Positions 27,179 through 35,909 of a stretch of DNA of 64,000 bases are shown here, in pieces; position 1 is the first letter of the stretch, and each line of letters opens with the position of its first letter. A program made the position numbers and the translations under genes. The stretch is from Chryseobacterium sp. 18061 (lineage in GTDB: Bacteria; Pseudomonadota; Gammaproteobacteria; Enterobacterales; Enterobacteriaceae), in contig CACSKA010000005.1 in assembly GCA_902706205.1 (NCBI GenBank), forward strand, positions 62,001 through 126,000, given 5' to 3'. The notes under the pieces are model-generated. The model saw nothing but the letters and a program-made list of their open reading frames with translations, did not search any database and was not told where the DNA came from.

Positions 27179-28633
27179 TCAGGTATATTCATCAATGATA
27201 ACCACTCCATCACCGCCTCTTCCGCCATTGGCAGCGGAGGCTGTTGATAAATTCACGGCTCCGGCTCCACCGCCGCCCTGAATGCCATTCATCGCAGAAC
27301 TGGTAGAGCCCAGTGCGCCCCCCGCGCCCAGCATGCTGTCCCCCCCTTTCCCGCCTGCGGTTATCGTTTTACTGAAAAAGATGATGTCATCCGGCAGTCC
27401 GCCCGGACACGATAAATAATCATCTTCGGTGGCATAACCCGTCGATGGCCAGGGGAGAGCAGGTTTCCTGGGGGCTCCAGAAATGGGGAAAGAAACTGAT
27501 TTTCCCGGCGGGCCACCGGCTATCTGGCGCAGGAAGGGTGCCCTGGTTACTCCCCCCTGAGAATCTGCCTCTCCTCCCGCGCCAACAATAACGCTGAAAG
27601 GACTACCGTCATTATTCCGCACCTGCCATTGCTCGGCATATTCCCCCCCCACGCCACCCGTTGCCAGAGAGGCGTAAGATGTGGATTCAACAGCAGGAGC
27701 TATCCCGCCCCCACCGCCAGCGGCCTGAGCCTGGACTCTCACAACACGGGTATTGACATCCATCATCCATGTACCGGACGCAGTGAAAATGGTTCGCTTG
27801 ATAAAGCGCCCATAAAACATATCGTCAGTTACCCCGATCCCCGAGCGGGCATTCCGCTGTGCGGTTTTCCCTTTTGCTGCGATTTCGCTGAGCAATTTAT
27901 CGGTTTCAAGGTACTGCTCATGTGGGTCTGCTTCAGTGGTGTGTTTTTTGATGCCGTCAGTAATGTCTTTCGGAATCTCAAGGTTCGCTTTGGCTGCCGT
28001 CCTTGCGTTAGCGCCTGCTGCATAAATTTCTGCAAAATTTTTACCGATTTGCAGGTACTTTCCGTCAGCCTCCTGTTCATGCAGCTCCAGCGCATCAGAG
28101 ATGGCGTCTTTTTTGGCGTATTGCGGATGGGGATCATCTTCAGCCAGATGTGCTGCCATGCCATCTTCAACTGACTGGTCAACATAATTACGGGTCGCCA
28201 GCACCGCCGAATCATCAACCAGCAGCGTCACGTTCGCGCCTTCAGTAAAGATGACGTTCATCCTGATGACCATCGTCCCGGATGCGCCCTGTTCCGTTGC
28301 CACTTTATACTGCGGAGGCAGAGAGCAGACCGCGACCAGAACGCCGTCTGCGGTTTTAATCCCCATCTCACGTATCCAGAATGGCCCGGATGCAGCGGGA
28401 AGCACCGCTTCAGCAATCAGAATGGCGGGGTTGAGCCGGTCCCGCATCAGGCTGTTGAGTGGTCCGGTGAATACCGGGTTGACCAGTTCAGTTTGTGCCG
28501 CATTGGGTTGCGGGATGCTGCCGTTACCATCACCAATAGAAAAGGTGGTGATATTTGCATCCAGCCCCGTCTCGATGGACTGCGCACACACGGCAGCACC
28601 GGCAGTGGTCAGAATGCCGTAAAAATCGCTCAT
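27179..28633 (-). CDS. H: Tail fibre with glycine-rich tip
   Basis: 484 residues from the ATG at 28633 (GGGAG upstream). Residues 1-150 are the baseplate-binding phage-collar domain (FYGILTTAGAAVCAQSIETG, then FWIREMGIKTADG). The middle has short coiled or beta repeats with DPHPQYAKKD and DPHEQYLETD. The last 170 residues are very rich in Gly (AQAAGGGGGIAPAVE, GGKGGDSMLGAGGALG, GGRGGDGVVIIDEYT). Polyglycine-type tips are known receptor-binding structures in some phages. It overlaps gene I by ATGA. No fibre-assembly chaperone gene follows. Confidence 0.88.
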   Translation of the reverse strand: MSDFYGILTTAGAAVCAQSIETGLDANITTFSIGDGNGSIPQPNAAQTELVNPVFTGPLNSLMRDRLNPAILIAEAVLPAASGPFWIREMGIKTADGVLVAVCSLPPQYKVATEQGASGTMVIRMNVIFTEGANVTLLVDDSAVLATRNYVDQSVEDGMAAHLAEDDPHPQYAKKDAISDALELHEQEADGKYLQIGKNFAEIYAAGANARTAAKANLEIPKDITDGIKKHTTEADPHEQYLETDKLLSEIAAKGKTAQRNARSGIGVTDDMFYGRFIKRTIFTASGTWMMDVNTRVVRVQAQAAGGGGGIAPAVESTSYASLATGGVGGEYAEQWQVRNNDGSPFSVIVGAGGEADSQGGVTRAPFLRQIAGGPPGKSVSFPISGAPRKPALPWPSTGYATEDDYLSCPGGLPDDIIFFSKTITAGGKGGDSMLGAGGALGSTSSAMNGIQGGGGAGAVNLSTASAANGGRGGDGVVIIDEYT

Positions 28634-29247
28634 GATGTCTCCCTGAATGGAATAGTGATGTCTGTCATGCAATACGTGGTGCAGCCACTGTAGCCGCGCG
28701 CCGTCAGGCTGATATCGCCTGTGGGTTTGGGCCCGACATCAATTTCGGTCCCCGTCGTTGAGGCCACGCCAATATGGACACGGGTGAGGACCTGGCGAAG
28801 CAGCTGCAGGTCCGTCACATCACGTTCAGCTTTATACGCATTGATACGCGCCAGGATGCGCTGCGTGGTGGTCTCATCCAGCGGCTGTTCAAGCAGATGT
28901 GCTATCACGCTCAGGGCATACGGGCCACTGCGCTCAACCGTTACATCGAACCCCAGCGCGCTCAGCGCGTCGGCAATCCCCTGCCGGGTGCAGGCGCGGG
29001 ACTGAATAATCAGCCCGTTCGCCACCGTGTCACGCACACTCAGTTCGGCATCATCAGCCGCCCAGTCGAGCACGCCGCGCTCAATGGCCAGCGCCGGTAA
29101 ATACTGCGCCGGTGTCTCATGCGGAAACAGCAGTGTGCGGTACGGGGCCTCCGCCTCAATGTCAGCCAGACAACGGTCCAGCAGATTTTCCAGTGCATGC
29201 TGTAGCCCGGAGCGGTTATCAGGCTGGATACTGGCATCAGAGGTCAT
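28630..29247 (-). CDS. I: Baseplate wedge/tail protein I
   Basis: 205 residues, P2 gpI family: early motif LLPHETPAQYLPALAIERGVL-like segment followed by WAADDAELSVRDTVANG, and a C-terminal TGDISLTARGYSG. It links wedge and fibre in P2-type baseplates. It overlaps gene J by 11 bp and the fibre gene by 4 bp. Confidence 0.9.
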   Translation of the reverse strand: MTSDASIQPDNRSGLQHALENLLDRCLADIEAEAPYRTLLFPHETPAQYLPALAIERGVLDWAADDAELSVRDTVANGLIIQSRACTRQGIADALSALGFDVTVERSGPYALSVIAHLLEQPLDETTTQRILARINAYKAERDVTDLQLLRQVLTRVHIGVASTTGTEIDVGPKPTGDISLTARGYSGCTTYCMTDITIPFRETS

Positions 29248-30244
29248 AGACCACCTCCAGCTCGATGCCGGTGCAGTACGGGGCCTGCGTATGGTCGGTG
29301 GTGATAGTCTCTGCCGGTTCGTGCAGCTCGACGCTGGTCACCGTCTGCGGTTTCTGCATCAGGTAATAGAGCATCGACAGGTCAATCCGTCCCGCCAGGC
29401 GCATTGCGTTTCGGGTGTAGGCATCCAGCTCCTGTCGGATGCTCGCCGCATCAATCAGCCCGTCCGGGGTGTTCTTGCCGTGGAGCGTAGCCCTGACCGT
29501 GTATTCCAGGGGCTGTCCGGCATACGCGGTAATAATGTCCGTTTCCAGCGCCACATCCTCCCGCTGCAGGTACGCCTGCGCAGCGGCCAGCAGTTCTTCG
29601 CCGGGGATACCGTTCTCTGTTTCGCGTGAAAGCAGCCACACGCCGACCTTGCCGGTACCCGGCGCTTCCACGCGCGGGCTGGCATCGCGTATTTTCGCCG
29701 GAGCAGAGTCGTCCGGAAACTGATACGTCAGGGTGACCGTGCCCGCCTCCGGGGACTCAATGGTGACGCGGGGCTTTTCACCCAGCGTCATGGCGTGGAA
29801 TTTGTACGCCGTCCGGCTCCCGGTTGTGGCAAACCCATACGGGGCCAGCAGTGAGCGGAATCGCAAATCATCATCACTTTCCATCTCATCAGGAATGGGC
29901 GGAATGGCGTCCGGATCACCTTCGGCTATCACCTGACGCGTGATGCCAAAATCCGCCACGCGCGCATCCAGATTGCTGTTTTCAGCCCACAGCATCAGCA
30001 TCTGTAACATCTGCCAGTTGGCACGGCGCTCGCGGGTGGTGATAACCTGCGACATTGCCTGCAGCAGCACGGTGAGCATTTCGGCATTATTTTCCAGCGT
30101 GGCAGTTATCGCCGCCGCGTCAGCAGGACGCAGGCGCGTGACTTCATCAATCAGCGCCTGCTTAAGCTCCGGCAACCGGGCCTCAGCACCGGTGACTTCC
30201 AGCGCTTCCGGGACGGGAAGGCGGTCAGTTAAGGGGTTAAACAT
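29237..30244 (-). CDS. J: Baseplate assembly protein J
   Basis: 335 residues from the ATG at 30244; a GTG four codons upstream is an alternative. Family signs: helical N-terminus (LPELKQALIDEVTRLRPAD), the segment DSNLDARVADFGITRQVI-like, and a beta-rich C-terminal half with GIPGEELLAAAQAYL. This is the main wedge protein of the contractile baseplate (gpJ, T4 gp6-like). It overlaps W by 8 bp. Confidence 0.9.
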   Translation of the reverse strand: MFNPLTDRLPVPEALEVTGAEARLPELKQALIDEVTRLRPADAAAITATLENNAEMLTVLLQAMSQVITTRERRANWQMLQMLMLWAENSNLDARVADFGITRQVIAEGDPDAIPPIPDEMESDDDLRFRSLLAPYGFATTGSRTAYKFHAMTLGEKPRVTIESPEAGTVTLTYQFPDDSAPAKIRDASPRVEAPGTGKVGVWLLSRETENGIPGEELLAAAQAYLQREDVALETDIITAYAGQPLEYTVRATLHGKNTPDGLIDAASIRQELDAYTRNAMRLAGRIDLSMLYYLMQKPQTVTSVELHEPAETITTDHTQAPYCTGIELEVVYDL

Positions 30245-30575
30245 TGAGAGGCACACTCACGGTCTTCGTCTTTCCGTTAAACAGTCCCACAAATTCCATC
30301 ACACACCCGCCCGTTACCGGGTAGATGTTGATTTTGCTGCAGCTGAAATCAAGCAAGCCGTTTACCGGCTCGTTAAGCGCGGCGCTGGCAGCGGATTTCA
30401 TCAGGAGTGCGGTCGTGGGGGTGGGGTTGGCGCTGAGGTATTTCACAACATCAGCGCCAAAATCGCGCTGCCGGTTGCGTGCGCCTTTCGGGGTGGTCAT
30501 CACCTGTCCCAGCCGGGACGTCAGCTGGTCAGTATCATCAATGGCCCGCCCCGTAAGCCGGTCCATACCGAGCAT
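30237..30575 (-). CDS. W: Baseplate wedge protein W (gp25-like)
   Basis: 112 residues with the gp25/W signature: LTSRLGQVMTTPKGARNRQRD followed by FGADVVKYL (written apart here). These conserved residues glue sheath to wedge and start sheath polymerisation in contractile systems. Immediately after gene V. Confidence 0.92.
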   Translation of the reverse strand: MLGMDRLTGRAIDDTDQLTSRLGQVMTTPKGARNRQRDFGADVVKYLSANPTPTTALLMKSAASAALNEPVNGLLDFSCSKINIYPVTGGCVMEFVGLFNGKTKTVSVPLNV

Positions 30576-31163
30576 TCAGCCTCCCTGTTTCTGATTTGCA
30601 GAGCCGGTTTTGCCGCCGCTGTCGCCCTGGTGGTCGTGTCCGTCATAGATTTCACGGTCACCGGACATGGGGCGGACCTTGTCGGCCATTTCACCGTCGG
30701 TGTTTTTCACCTCTGGCGTGTTAACAAATTCCACCCCTCCGGCAGCGTGAAAAGTCATTTTGCCGCTGGGAATATCGACCTTCTGAAAGGCCTTATCCCC
30801 GAATACGGTCAGCACCTCATCGGGGTTTTCTGTCGGGAACGGGAAGCTGTCGGAAAACAGGCCGCACAGCGCCACGCAACTGCTGAAGTCGTCGCCGGTA
30901 CCAAAGTTCAGCACGATGGCAATTTCGCCCGGAGAGGGACAGCGATAGTGTGACGTAATGCCAGCGGCGGGCAGCATAAACGGAATGGGCGGCGTGGTGT
31001 TTTCGCCAATGTCGATTATCACCTTCTTCCCGCCCGGTGCAGACTTTACCACCCCCTTGCAAATCAGGTTGTTACCCTGCCGCCGGTTATCCTCTGCGGC
31101 CTCCTGAAGTTCTGCCAGTGCGTCATGCACCGGTGCCAGCATTTGCTTAAGCAATACTGTCAT
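30576..31163 (-). CDS. V: Baseplate spike protein V
   Basis: 195 residues. An OB-fold region (CKGVVKSAPGGKKVIID, then PSPGEIAIVLNFG) is followed by a triple beta-helix and an apex with His-Asp-His (DGHDHQGDSGG), the HxH iron-binding tip known from P2 gpV. It is the membrane-piercing needle. This is the first P2-type gene after the lambda-type head genes. It overlaps the upstream gene by 4 bp. Confidence 0.9.
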   Translation of the reverse strand: MTVLLKQMLAPVHDALAELQEAAEDNRRQGNNLICKGVVKSAPGGKKVIIDIGENTTPPIPFMLPAAGITSHYRCPSPGEIAIVLNFGTGDDFSSCVALCGLFSDSFPFPTENPDEVLTVFGDKAFQKVDIPSGKMTFHAAGGVEFVNTPEVKNTDGEMADKVRPMSGDREIYDGHDHQGDSGGKTGSANQKQGG

Positions 31164-31705
31164 CCGCCCCCCTCCTGCGGTTCAATCTGGTGATATTCCT
31201 CCGGATTATCAGGGTCTTTCGGGTTGACCGCCAGCCAGACGCTGCTGCGCACCTCATCATCGGCAAAGTAGTCCTGACCGAGATAAAGGGGCTGGATCCA
31301 CTGCACCCCCCGCGCCACCACGCCGTCAAAGCCAAACAGATAACTGGTATCCCCGTTCACCTGAATTTCCGGGGCACCGATACATTTCGGATCAATGCCC
31401 CAGCGATTGAGGTCAATAATTCGCTCGACTTCACTGGCAAGGTCTGTCGCAACCAGCGTGGCTTTCGGCTCAGAAACGGGGATAAGACAGTGGGCGGTGA
31501 TAATGTGCCGGTGGGTGTAGCGACCGGTGGCCTGCCGGGAGCCGGGGTGCGCATCTTCCAGCTGGAGGACGATGGCAGGCTCCGTAACTTCGGTTTTCCA
31601 GATGTCGTCGTACTCAACGATGACCACGCCTGAGACAATCCGGCGGCGCAGGTCGCTGACCACCTGGTCATAGAACTGACCGGGCGATTCGATTGCAATG
31701 CTCAT
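31160..31705 (-). CDS. Phage neck/tail-terminator candidate at the head-tail junction
   Basis: 181 residues, not securely recognised. The start IESPGQFYDQVVSDLRRRI and mixed alpha/beta pattern with basic and acidic blocks resemble gp37-type or tail-terminator proteins. Its place, directly after the Z-like gene and before the spike gene, is that of lambda U. So it probably caps the tail where a lambda-type head meets a contractile tail. No catalytic motif seen. Confidence 0.65.
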   Translation of the reverse strand: MSIAIESPGQFYDQVVSDLRRRIVSGVVIVEYDDIWKTEVTEPAIVLQLEDAHPGSRQATGRYTHRHIITAHCLIPVSEPKATLVATDLASEVERIIDLNRWGIDPKCIGAPEIQVNGDTSYLFGFDGVVARGVQWIQPLYLGQDYFADDEVRSSVWLAVNPKDPDNPEEYHQIEPQEGGG

Positions 31706-31708
31706 GAT

Positions 31709-32320
31709 TTACCACACCTGTATATTTCGCTCTGCTGCAGCGAGGTTGTTGTCCGCCCAACCGTTTTTCCACGTGTCGGACTTCACCCGGCCCCGCAGAT
31801 CGGTTTCAAAATGATGAAGGAAAATATCCGGGATGCGCTCAAACAACTCGTCTTCCAGGGCAACGGTCATTTCATCAGAAATGGGAACAGTGAGATTGAT
31901 AACGGGATATGCCGCCTTCCCCACGCGCTGCATCACCTTCTTTTTACCACTGAGCACAGCGACGAAGGCGCGTTCGTAGTACGTGCCACGAATCATCAGC
32001 CCCCCTCTGGCGCGCCGGATACCGCCACGGAATAACGTCGGGTCAAGGTCATTCAGGCCGAACCAGTACTTCATTTCGGACGCATCCGCAGCGGAAGGCT
32101 TCATGTGTGCCTGAACGCGTTTTCTGAGGCGTTTTTGCGTGCCACCGGCGAGCTGAAGACGCTGTTGCATCATCCGTATCGCCTGCTGGCGCACCGTGCC
32201 TTCCGTGCGCCGCTGCGCACGATGGAAAGCCAGTTTGATAATGCGGGGGGATATATCAGCGAACAGCCCAACAATCCGATCAAGCTTCTCTTCGTCGAGT
32301 TGCATGTAAAGACCCGTCAT
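31709..32320 (-). CDS. Z: Minor tail protein Z-like
   Basis: 203 residues, helical and basic at the N-terminus (LAFHRAQRRTEGTVRQQAIR), a pattern like lambda gpZ, which works at the head-tail interface so that DNA enters the tail. Position after the FII-like gene is as in lambda. An ATGA overlap couples it to the upstream gene. Identity by order plus modest resemblance. Confidence 0.75.
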   Translation of the reverse strand: MTGLYMQLDEEKLDRIVGLFADISPRIIKLAFHRAQRRTEGTVRQQAIRMMQQRLQLAGGTQKRLRKRVQAHMKPSAADASEMKYWFGLNDLDPTLFRGGIRRARGGLMIRGTYYERAFVAVLSGKKKVMQRVGKAAYPVINLTVPISDEMTVALEDELFERIPDIFLHHFETDLRGRVKSDTWKNGWADNNLAAAERNIQVW

Positions 32321-32709
32321 GTGCTGAACCTCACGCCTTTTCCTTTCGGCAACTGACTGCCGCCGGGAATGGTCAGTTCAATAACCGTAGTGGTGCGGTC
32401 CTGATAAAATACCGGGCCCACCACTTTTTCGCCCTGTGGCGTATGCACTCTGGCACCGGCGATAACGTCACGCTCAATACGCTGATTAAGCACAGTCAGT
32501 ACACCGTGTTCGAAGGAAACGTTGACCGGACGCGGTGTCTGGCTGTCCGCTTTCCCGCTGGCCAGCGTCAGTTCCGTGTCATAAATGGCGTTGAGGGTCA
32601 TTTCACCACCGCCGCGCAGCTGGAGCGTGAACGGAGACGACATCCGGTCCATGATGTGCGCATCCGCATCTCGCATAGCTTTATCAAACAGGCTGTCGAA
32701 TCCGTCCAT
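32317..32709 (-). CDS. Head-tail attachment protein, lambda FII-like
   Basis: 130 residues, near lambda gpFII in size (117). Beta-rich, with VIELTIPGGSQLPKGKGVRF near the end. In lambda FII forms the ring on the portal to which the tail binds. Position E-FI-FII-Z is kept. Named by position and general resemblance. Confidence 0.7.
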   Translation of the reverse strand: MDGFDSLFDKAMRDADAHIMDRMSSPFTLQLRGGGEMTLNAIYDTELTLASGKADSQTPRPVNVSFEHGVLTVLNQRIERDVIAGARVHTPQGEKVVGPVFYQDRTTTVIELTIPGGSQLPKGKGVRFST

Positions 32710-32711
32710 TA

Positions 32712-33134
32712 TCAGACGCCTTTAACCAGTCGCTTGTCCCGCAGGGCGCTGAACACCTTTGCAGGAAGGCGGGCGGTAGTGCCTGCCACGACAACCGGCT
32801 GCAGATTACCGTCATCATCCACCGCGTTGACGTGCAGCGTGACCACGGCAACAAAGCGCACCAGCTGCTCGCCACTATGGAGTCGTACCTGTACATCATC
32901 ATCCAGTGTGGCTCCTGACGATGTGCCGGTGCCTGCCGGGCCACTCAGAATGGTGGTGGTATTCCCGGTGTCGACCACAATATCTTCGCCAGTATCATCC
33001 AGCGCGGTCACTTCGGCGGTCCATTCGGTGCGCAGCACTTTAAGCTCCGCAACCGTGCCGTCAGCCGGGGGTTTGCGGTCCAGCTTCACCGCCAGCTCCG
33101 CAAGCGCTTTCAGTAAATCGGTTTTCTCTGACAT
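32712..33134 (-). CDS. DNA-packaging protein, lambda FI-like
   Basis: 140 residues, lambda FI has 132. An N-terminal helical, acidic part (LLKALAELAVKLDR, then AELKVLRTEW) is followed by a C-terminal beta domain (VVTLHVNAVDDDGNLQPVV, then PAKVFSALRDKRLVKG) that follows lambda FI closely. FI helps terminase find proheads. It lies between terminator-flanked capsid gene E and the FII-like gene. Confidence 0.82.
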   Translation of the reverse strand: MSEKTDLLKALAELAVKLDRKPPADGTVAELKVLRTEWTAEVTALDDTGEDIVVDTGNTTTILSGPAGTGTSSGATLDDDVQVRLHSGEQLVRFVAVVTLHVNAVDDDGNLQPVVVAGTTARLPAKVFSALRDKRLVKGV

Positions 33135-33152
33135 GGGTATTCCTCAATAAGC

Positions 33153-33182
33153 AAAAAGAGGCCGGGCTTGCGCCCTGCCTCC
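33153..33182 (-). terminator. Intrinsic terminator after the capsid gene
   Basis: Read leftward: GAGGC-A-GGGC - GCAA - GCCC-G-GCCTC followed by TTTTT. It lies between the major capsid gene and the FI-like gene, so most transcripts may end after the capsid message. Confidence 0.75.
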
Positions 33183-33211
33183 TGTTGTATGGAAAGGTGT
33201 TGCTGTCGCGA

Positions 33212-34234
33212 TTAGCCCAGCTGAACGGAAACGAACTCGTCCGCGTCGGCCAGAAGCATCAGCGGTGCCGCCTGCGTCATGGTGTATTCGCGGGCCGGGT
33301 CGCCCTTCTGGATCCAGTTTTTCGGGAAGCGCGTGCCTTTCACAACGCCTTCGTGGATGATTTCAATATCCTGACATCCGCCGTAGGTACGCAGACCGCG
33401 CGCCTGGGTATTGCCGAGCACCATAACTAAATCCGGCAGATAGTTTTTCTTCACGCCATCGACGGCATGTTGGCCCGCATACACCACGATGGCCACGTCG
33501 CCATACATTCCTTTATAGGAGACTGTCGCGCCCAAATCTTTCAGGGCGGTTTCCAGCGCGGAGTTGGAGCCGCGGCGTGTATCCAGTTTTTTCTCTACCG
33601 CTTTGAACGAGCGGAACAGCGACCAGCCGCGCGGATCGAAAACGATGATATTGACAGCACCGGCGGCGTTCAGCGCGTAGGCTTCAATGTCGTTGGTCGG
33701 GTCAAAGGTTTCTTTGTCCTGCACGCTCCATGCGGCTGGGCCAGCCTGGATAATGTTGTTTCCCGGGGAGCGCTGCATGTCCACCTCAACCGGTTCAAAG
33801 GACTCACCGGTCATGATGTATTTGCCCTTCAGCACCGCGTCCACCGCCTGTCGCTCTTCCACCTGCTGGATAGAGAGCTCTTCATCTTTCAGGTTGCTCA
33901 AAATGATACGGCGGTGGCGGTACGCCGGGTCTTTCAGGTCATTCGGATCTTCGTCAGGCAGTTGCGGGGCAACCATGCTGGGAGTCACTTCGTGCTTCGG
34001 TTTAACATAGCCGGGAACGAAGGTCTGACGCAGGCCGCCCCGTGAACGAATGACTTTGCCGCTCACGGTCGGGGAGACATAAAGCGCCATATCCACGTTA
34101 CCCGGAATTTTGGAAAGCATCACTTCTTCCGTGTCAAACGTGTAGGTTTCACGGAAAAAGATGCGCAGAAAAAGGGGGTCGAACTTGAATTTTTGCTGCG
34201 TAACAGCAATGAGTTTCGTTGTCGCAATTGACAT
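33212..34234 (-). CDS. E: Major capsid protein E (lambda type)
   Basis: 340 residues from the ATG at 34234 (lambda E has 341); an upstream frame adds eight unlikely residues. It follows lambda E almost throughout: QQKFKFDPLFLRIFFRE, PGYVKPKHEV, DDIEAYALNAAGAVNIIVFD, GDVAIVVYAGQ, LGNTQARGLRTYGG and LMLLADADEFVSVQL. HK97-fold shell protein. Terminators on both sides point to separately tuned, high expression. Confidence 0.97.
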   Translation of the reverse strand: MSIATTKLIAVTQQKFKFDPLFLRIFFRETYTFDTEEVMLSKIPGNVDMALYVSPTVSGKVIRSRGGLRQTFVPGYVKPKHEVTPSMVAPQLPDEDPNDLKDPAYRHRRIILSNLKDEELSIQQVEERQAVDAVLKGKYIMTGESFEPVEVDMQRSPGNNIIQAGPAAWSVQDKETFDPTNDIEAYALNAAGAVNIIVFDPRGWSLFRSFKAVEKKLDTRRGSNSALETALKDLGATVSYKGMYGDVAIVVYAGQHAVDGVKKNYLPDLVMVLGNTQARGLRTYGGCQDIEIIHEGVVKGTRFPKNWIQKGDPAREYTMTQAAPLMLLADADEFVSVQLG

Positions 34235-34246
34235 AAAAAATCCTGT

Positions 34247-34268
34247 AAAAAAGGCCACTGAGTGGCCT
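34247..34268 (-). terminator. Intrinsic terminator between decoration and capsid genes
   Basis: Read leftward: AGGCCACT - AGTGGCCT with a very small loop, followed by six T. Sits in the 40-bp gap between genes D and E. Confidence 0.75.
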
Positions 34269-34274
34269 GATTAT

Positions 34275-34610
34275 TTAAATAACGCTCAGTGCTGTACCGG
34301 CGAAAGCATTTTGTTTCTGGATATCCGATACCCCATCAGGCCAGTTGATATCCTCTTTGCGCCACGTACCGCTCTTCCAGACGGTGATTTTATCTTCAGT
34401 CCCGTCTGCATCTAACGCCAGCAAACCGACAGCGCCCCCTGCAAGCCCTTTCCACAGTACTGCGGCACCGGTGTTTCCTTCGCCCACGATATCCAGCGCA
34501 ACAGGCGTCATTCTTGATGCGGCCTCTGTCAGTCCACTGGCTAAAATGGCGGTGTGAGCCGGGTCACTGCCGCCGTTCGGCTGGTCAAACTCAATGGTTT
34601 CAAGTGTCAT
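34275..34610 (-). CDS. D: Head decoration protein D (lambda type)
   Basis: 111 residues, lambda D has 110. Shared segments: SDPAHTAILASGLTEAASRM, then WKSGTWRKEDINWPDG and NAFAGTALSVI. The trimeric gpD cements the expanded capsid after DNA filling. Nine bp after the protease-scaffold gene stop. Confidence 0.95.
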   Translation of the reverse strand: MTLETIEFDQPNGGSDPAHTAILASGLTEAASRMTPVALDIVGEGNTGAAVLWKGLAGGAVGLLALDADGTEDKITVWKSGTWRKEDINWPDGVSDIQKQNAFAGTALSVI

Positions 34611-34619
34611 ATTGCGTCC

Positions 34620-34991
34620 TTAAACGGGGGTGTTCAGCAGGGCGGTCAGTTCAGCATCGTCGCCAGATGCAGAACCTGTACCTGCGCCGAGAGCGTCAGG
34701 CGATTGCGCCATCAGATCATCCAGCGCGGTATTCGTGCGGGCCTGAGCGCTCAGCGGGGTCGCACTCATGATGCGCTGCGCATCTGCAATGCTCATGCCC
34801 GACGTTGCCGCCAGCGCCTGCGCCTGCGCCTCACGGCCTTTTGCCTCATCGCAGCCCAAAATCCCCATGATGCGTTGGTTTTCCCCCAGCACGGCGGCCT
34901 GCAGCTGCTCGTCACTGTGCGGGGTGCTCATTGTTGTTTTTTCCGGGCCATTGTTGCCCTGTAGGGTGGTGTTCTCCGCGTCTTTCGACAT
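34620..34991 (-). CDS. Nu3-like scaffold protein inside gene C
   Basis: In-frame internal ATG at 34991 with a strong GGAGGAAC ribosome site 5-11 bases upstream gives a 123-residue protein identical to the end of the protease. It is acidic, helical and Gln-rich (SDEQLQAAVLGENQRIMGIL, AQALAATSGMSIADAQRIM) and ends LLNTPV, as lambda C/Nu3 does. Family knowledge: lambda makes its scaffold Nu3 from the same kind of nested start. Confidence 0.85.
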   Translation of the reverse strand: MSKDAENTTLQGNNGPEKTTMSTPHSDEQLQAAVLGENQRIMGILGCDEAKGREAQAQALAATSGMSIADAQRIMSATPLSAQARTNTALDDLMAQSPDALGAGTGSASGDDAELTALLNTPV

Positions 34992-35909
34992 TGTTCCTCC
35001 GCTGTTGCGTGTAAGTGTTTTACTTCCGATGGCATCGCGCATGACGGCAACGGCATCCGTGTTGAGGACCAGTTCATCAGCCAGCCCGACTTCCAGCGAC
35101 TCTGCGCCGGAATACACCGCCGCCTCGGTCGCCAGTACCTGTTCAATGCTCATTGAGCCGTGTTTCGCTACGCTCTGCGCAAACATCTGCCGGGTTGCGT
35201 TTATCTGTGCCTGAAAGCGCGCCAGCACATCCTCCGGCAGCTTTTCGTATGGGTTACCATCAACCTTGCGCGCCCCGCTGTGAATGAGCGTGATTTCAAC
35301 ACCGTCCTGCTCAAGCTGGCCCGCGTAATTGCTGTGCGCCATCAGCACACCGATTGAGCCGGTGCGGGCGGTCTGCGTCACCAGGCGGCGGCTTGTCGCG
35401 CTGGCAATCAGCTGACCGGCACTGCAGTTCATGTCGTTGGCCAGTGACCAGATGGGCTTGATTTCACGCAGCCTGGCGATGTTGTCGGCGCAGTCAAACG
35501 CGCCCGATACCATGCCCCCCGGCGTGTCCATGTCCAGCAGAATGCCGTCCACGTCCGGGTCGCTGACAGCCTGCTGAAGCGTTGAGATGATCGTGTTGTA
35601 GCCGGTCATCCCCGACAGACTGTTGAGATAGCTGCCTTTGCTGACCAGCGTCCCACTGACGGGAATAACCGCGATGCGGTTGTTGACCTGATATGACCGG
35701 CGAGCTGTCTGCCGGTCGTCGCCAAACATCGCCATCTCTGCCTGTAGCTGCTCGCCGGTTATCAGCTCGCCAGCCGTGCCACGCACGCTGTTAATGCCCA
35801 GCTGGCCTGCCAGCGCACGAAAAAAAACCTGCGCATAGGCAGGCTCCAGTAAAAGTGGCTGATTAAACGCCATTCCGGCGATATGGGGTAAATTACGCAG
35901 CGTTTGCAT
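34620..35909 (-). CDS. C: S49-family capsid maturation protease C
   Basis: 429 residues, lambda C has 439. The S49 (SppA-like) serine peptidase core spans about residues 60-280, with LLDMDTPGGMVSGAFDCA, NDMNCSAGQLIASATSRRL (nucleophile Ser in MNCSAGQ) and TGSIGVLMAHSNY. It cleaves portal and itself during prohead maturation. Its C-terminal 123 residues are also made alone as a scaffold from an internal start (34991). It overlaps the portal gene by 17 bp. Confidence 0.95.
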   Translation of the reverse strand: MQTLRNLPHIAGMAFNQPLLLEPAYAQVFFRALAGQLGINSVRGTAGELITGEQLQAEMAMFGDDRQTARRSYQVNNRIAVIPVSGTLVSKGSYLNSLSGMTGYNTIISTLQQAVSDPDVDGILLDMDTPGGMVSGAFDCADNIARLREIKPIWSLANDMNCSAGQLIASATSRRLVTQTARTGSIGVLMAHSNYAGQLEQDGVEITLIHSGARKVDGNPYEKLPEDVLARFQAQINATRQMFAQSVAKHGSMSIEQVLATEAAVYSGAESLEVGLADELVLNTDAVAVMRDAIGSKTLTRNSGGTMSKDAENTTLQGNNGPEKTTMSTPHSDEQLQAAVLGENQRIMGILGCDEAKGREAQAQALAATSGMSIADAQRIMSATPLSAQARTNTALDDLMAQSPDALGAGTGSASGDDAELTALLNTPV

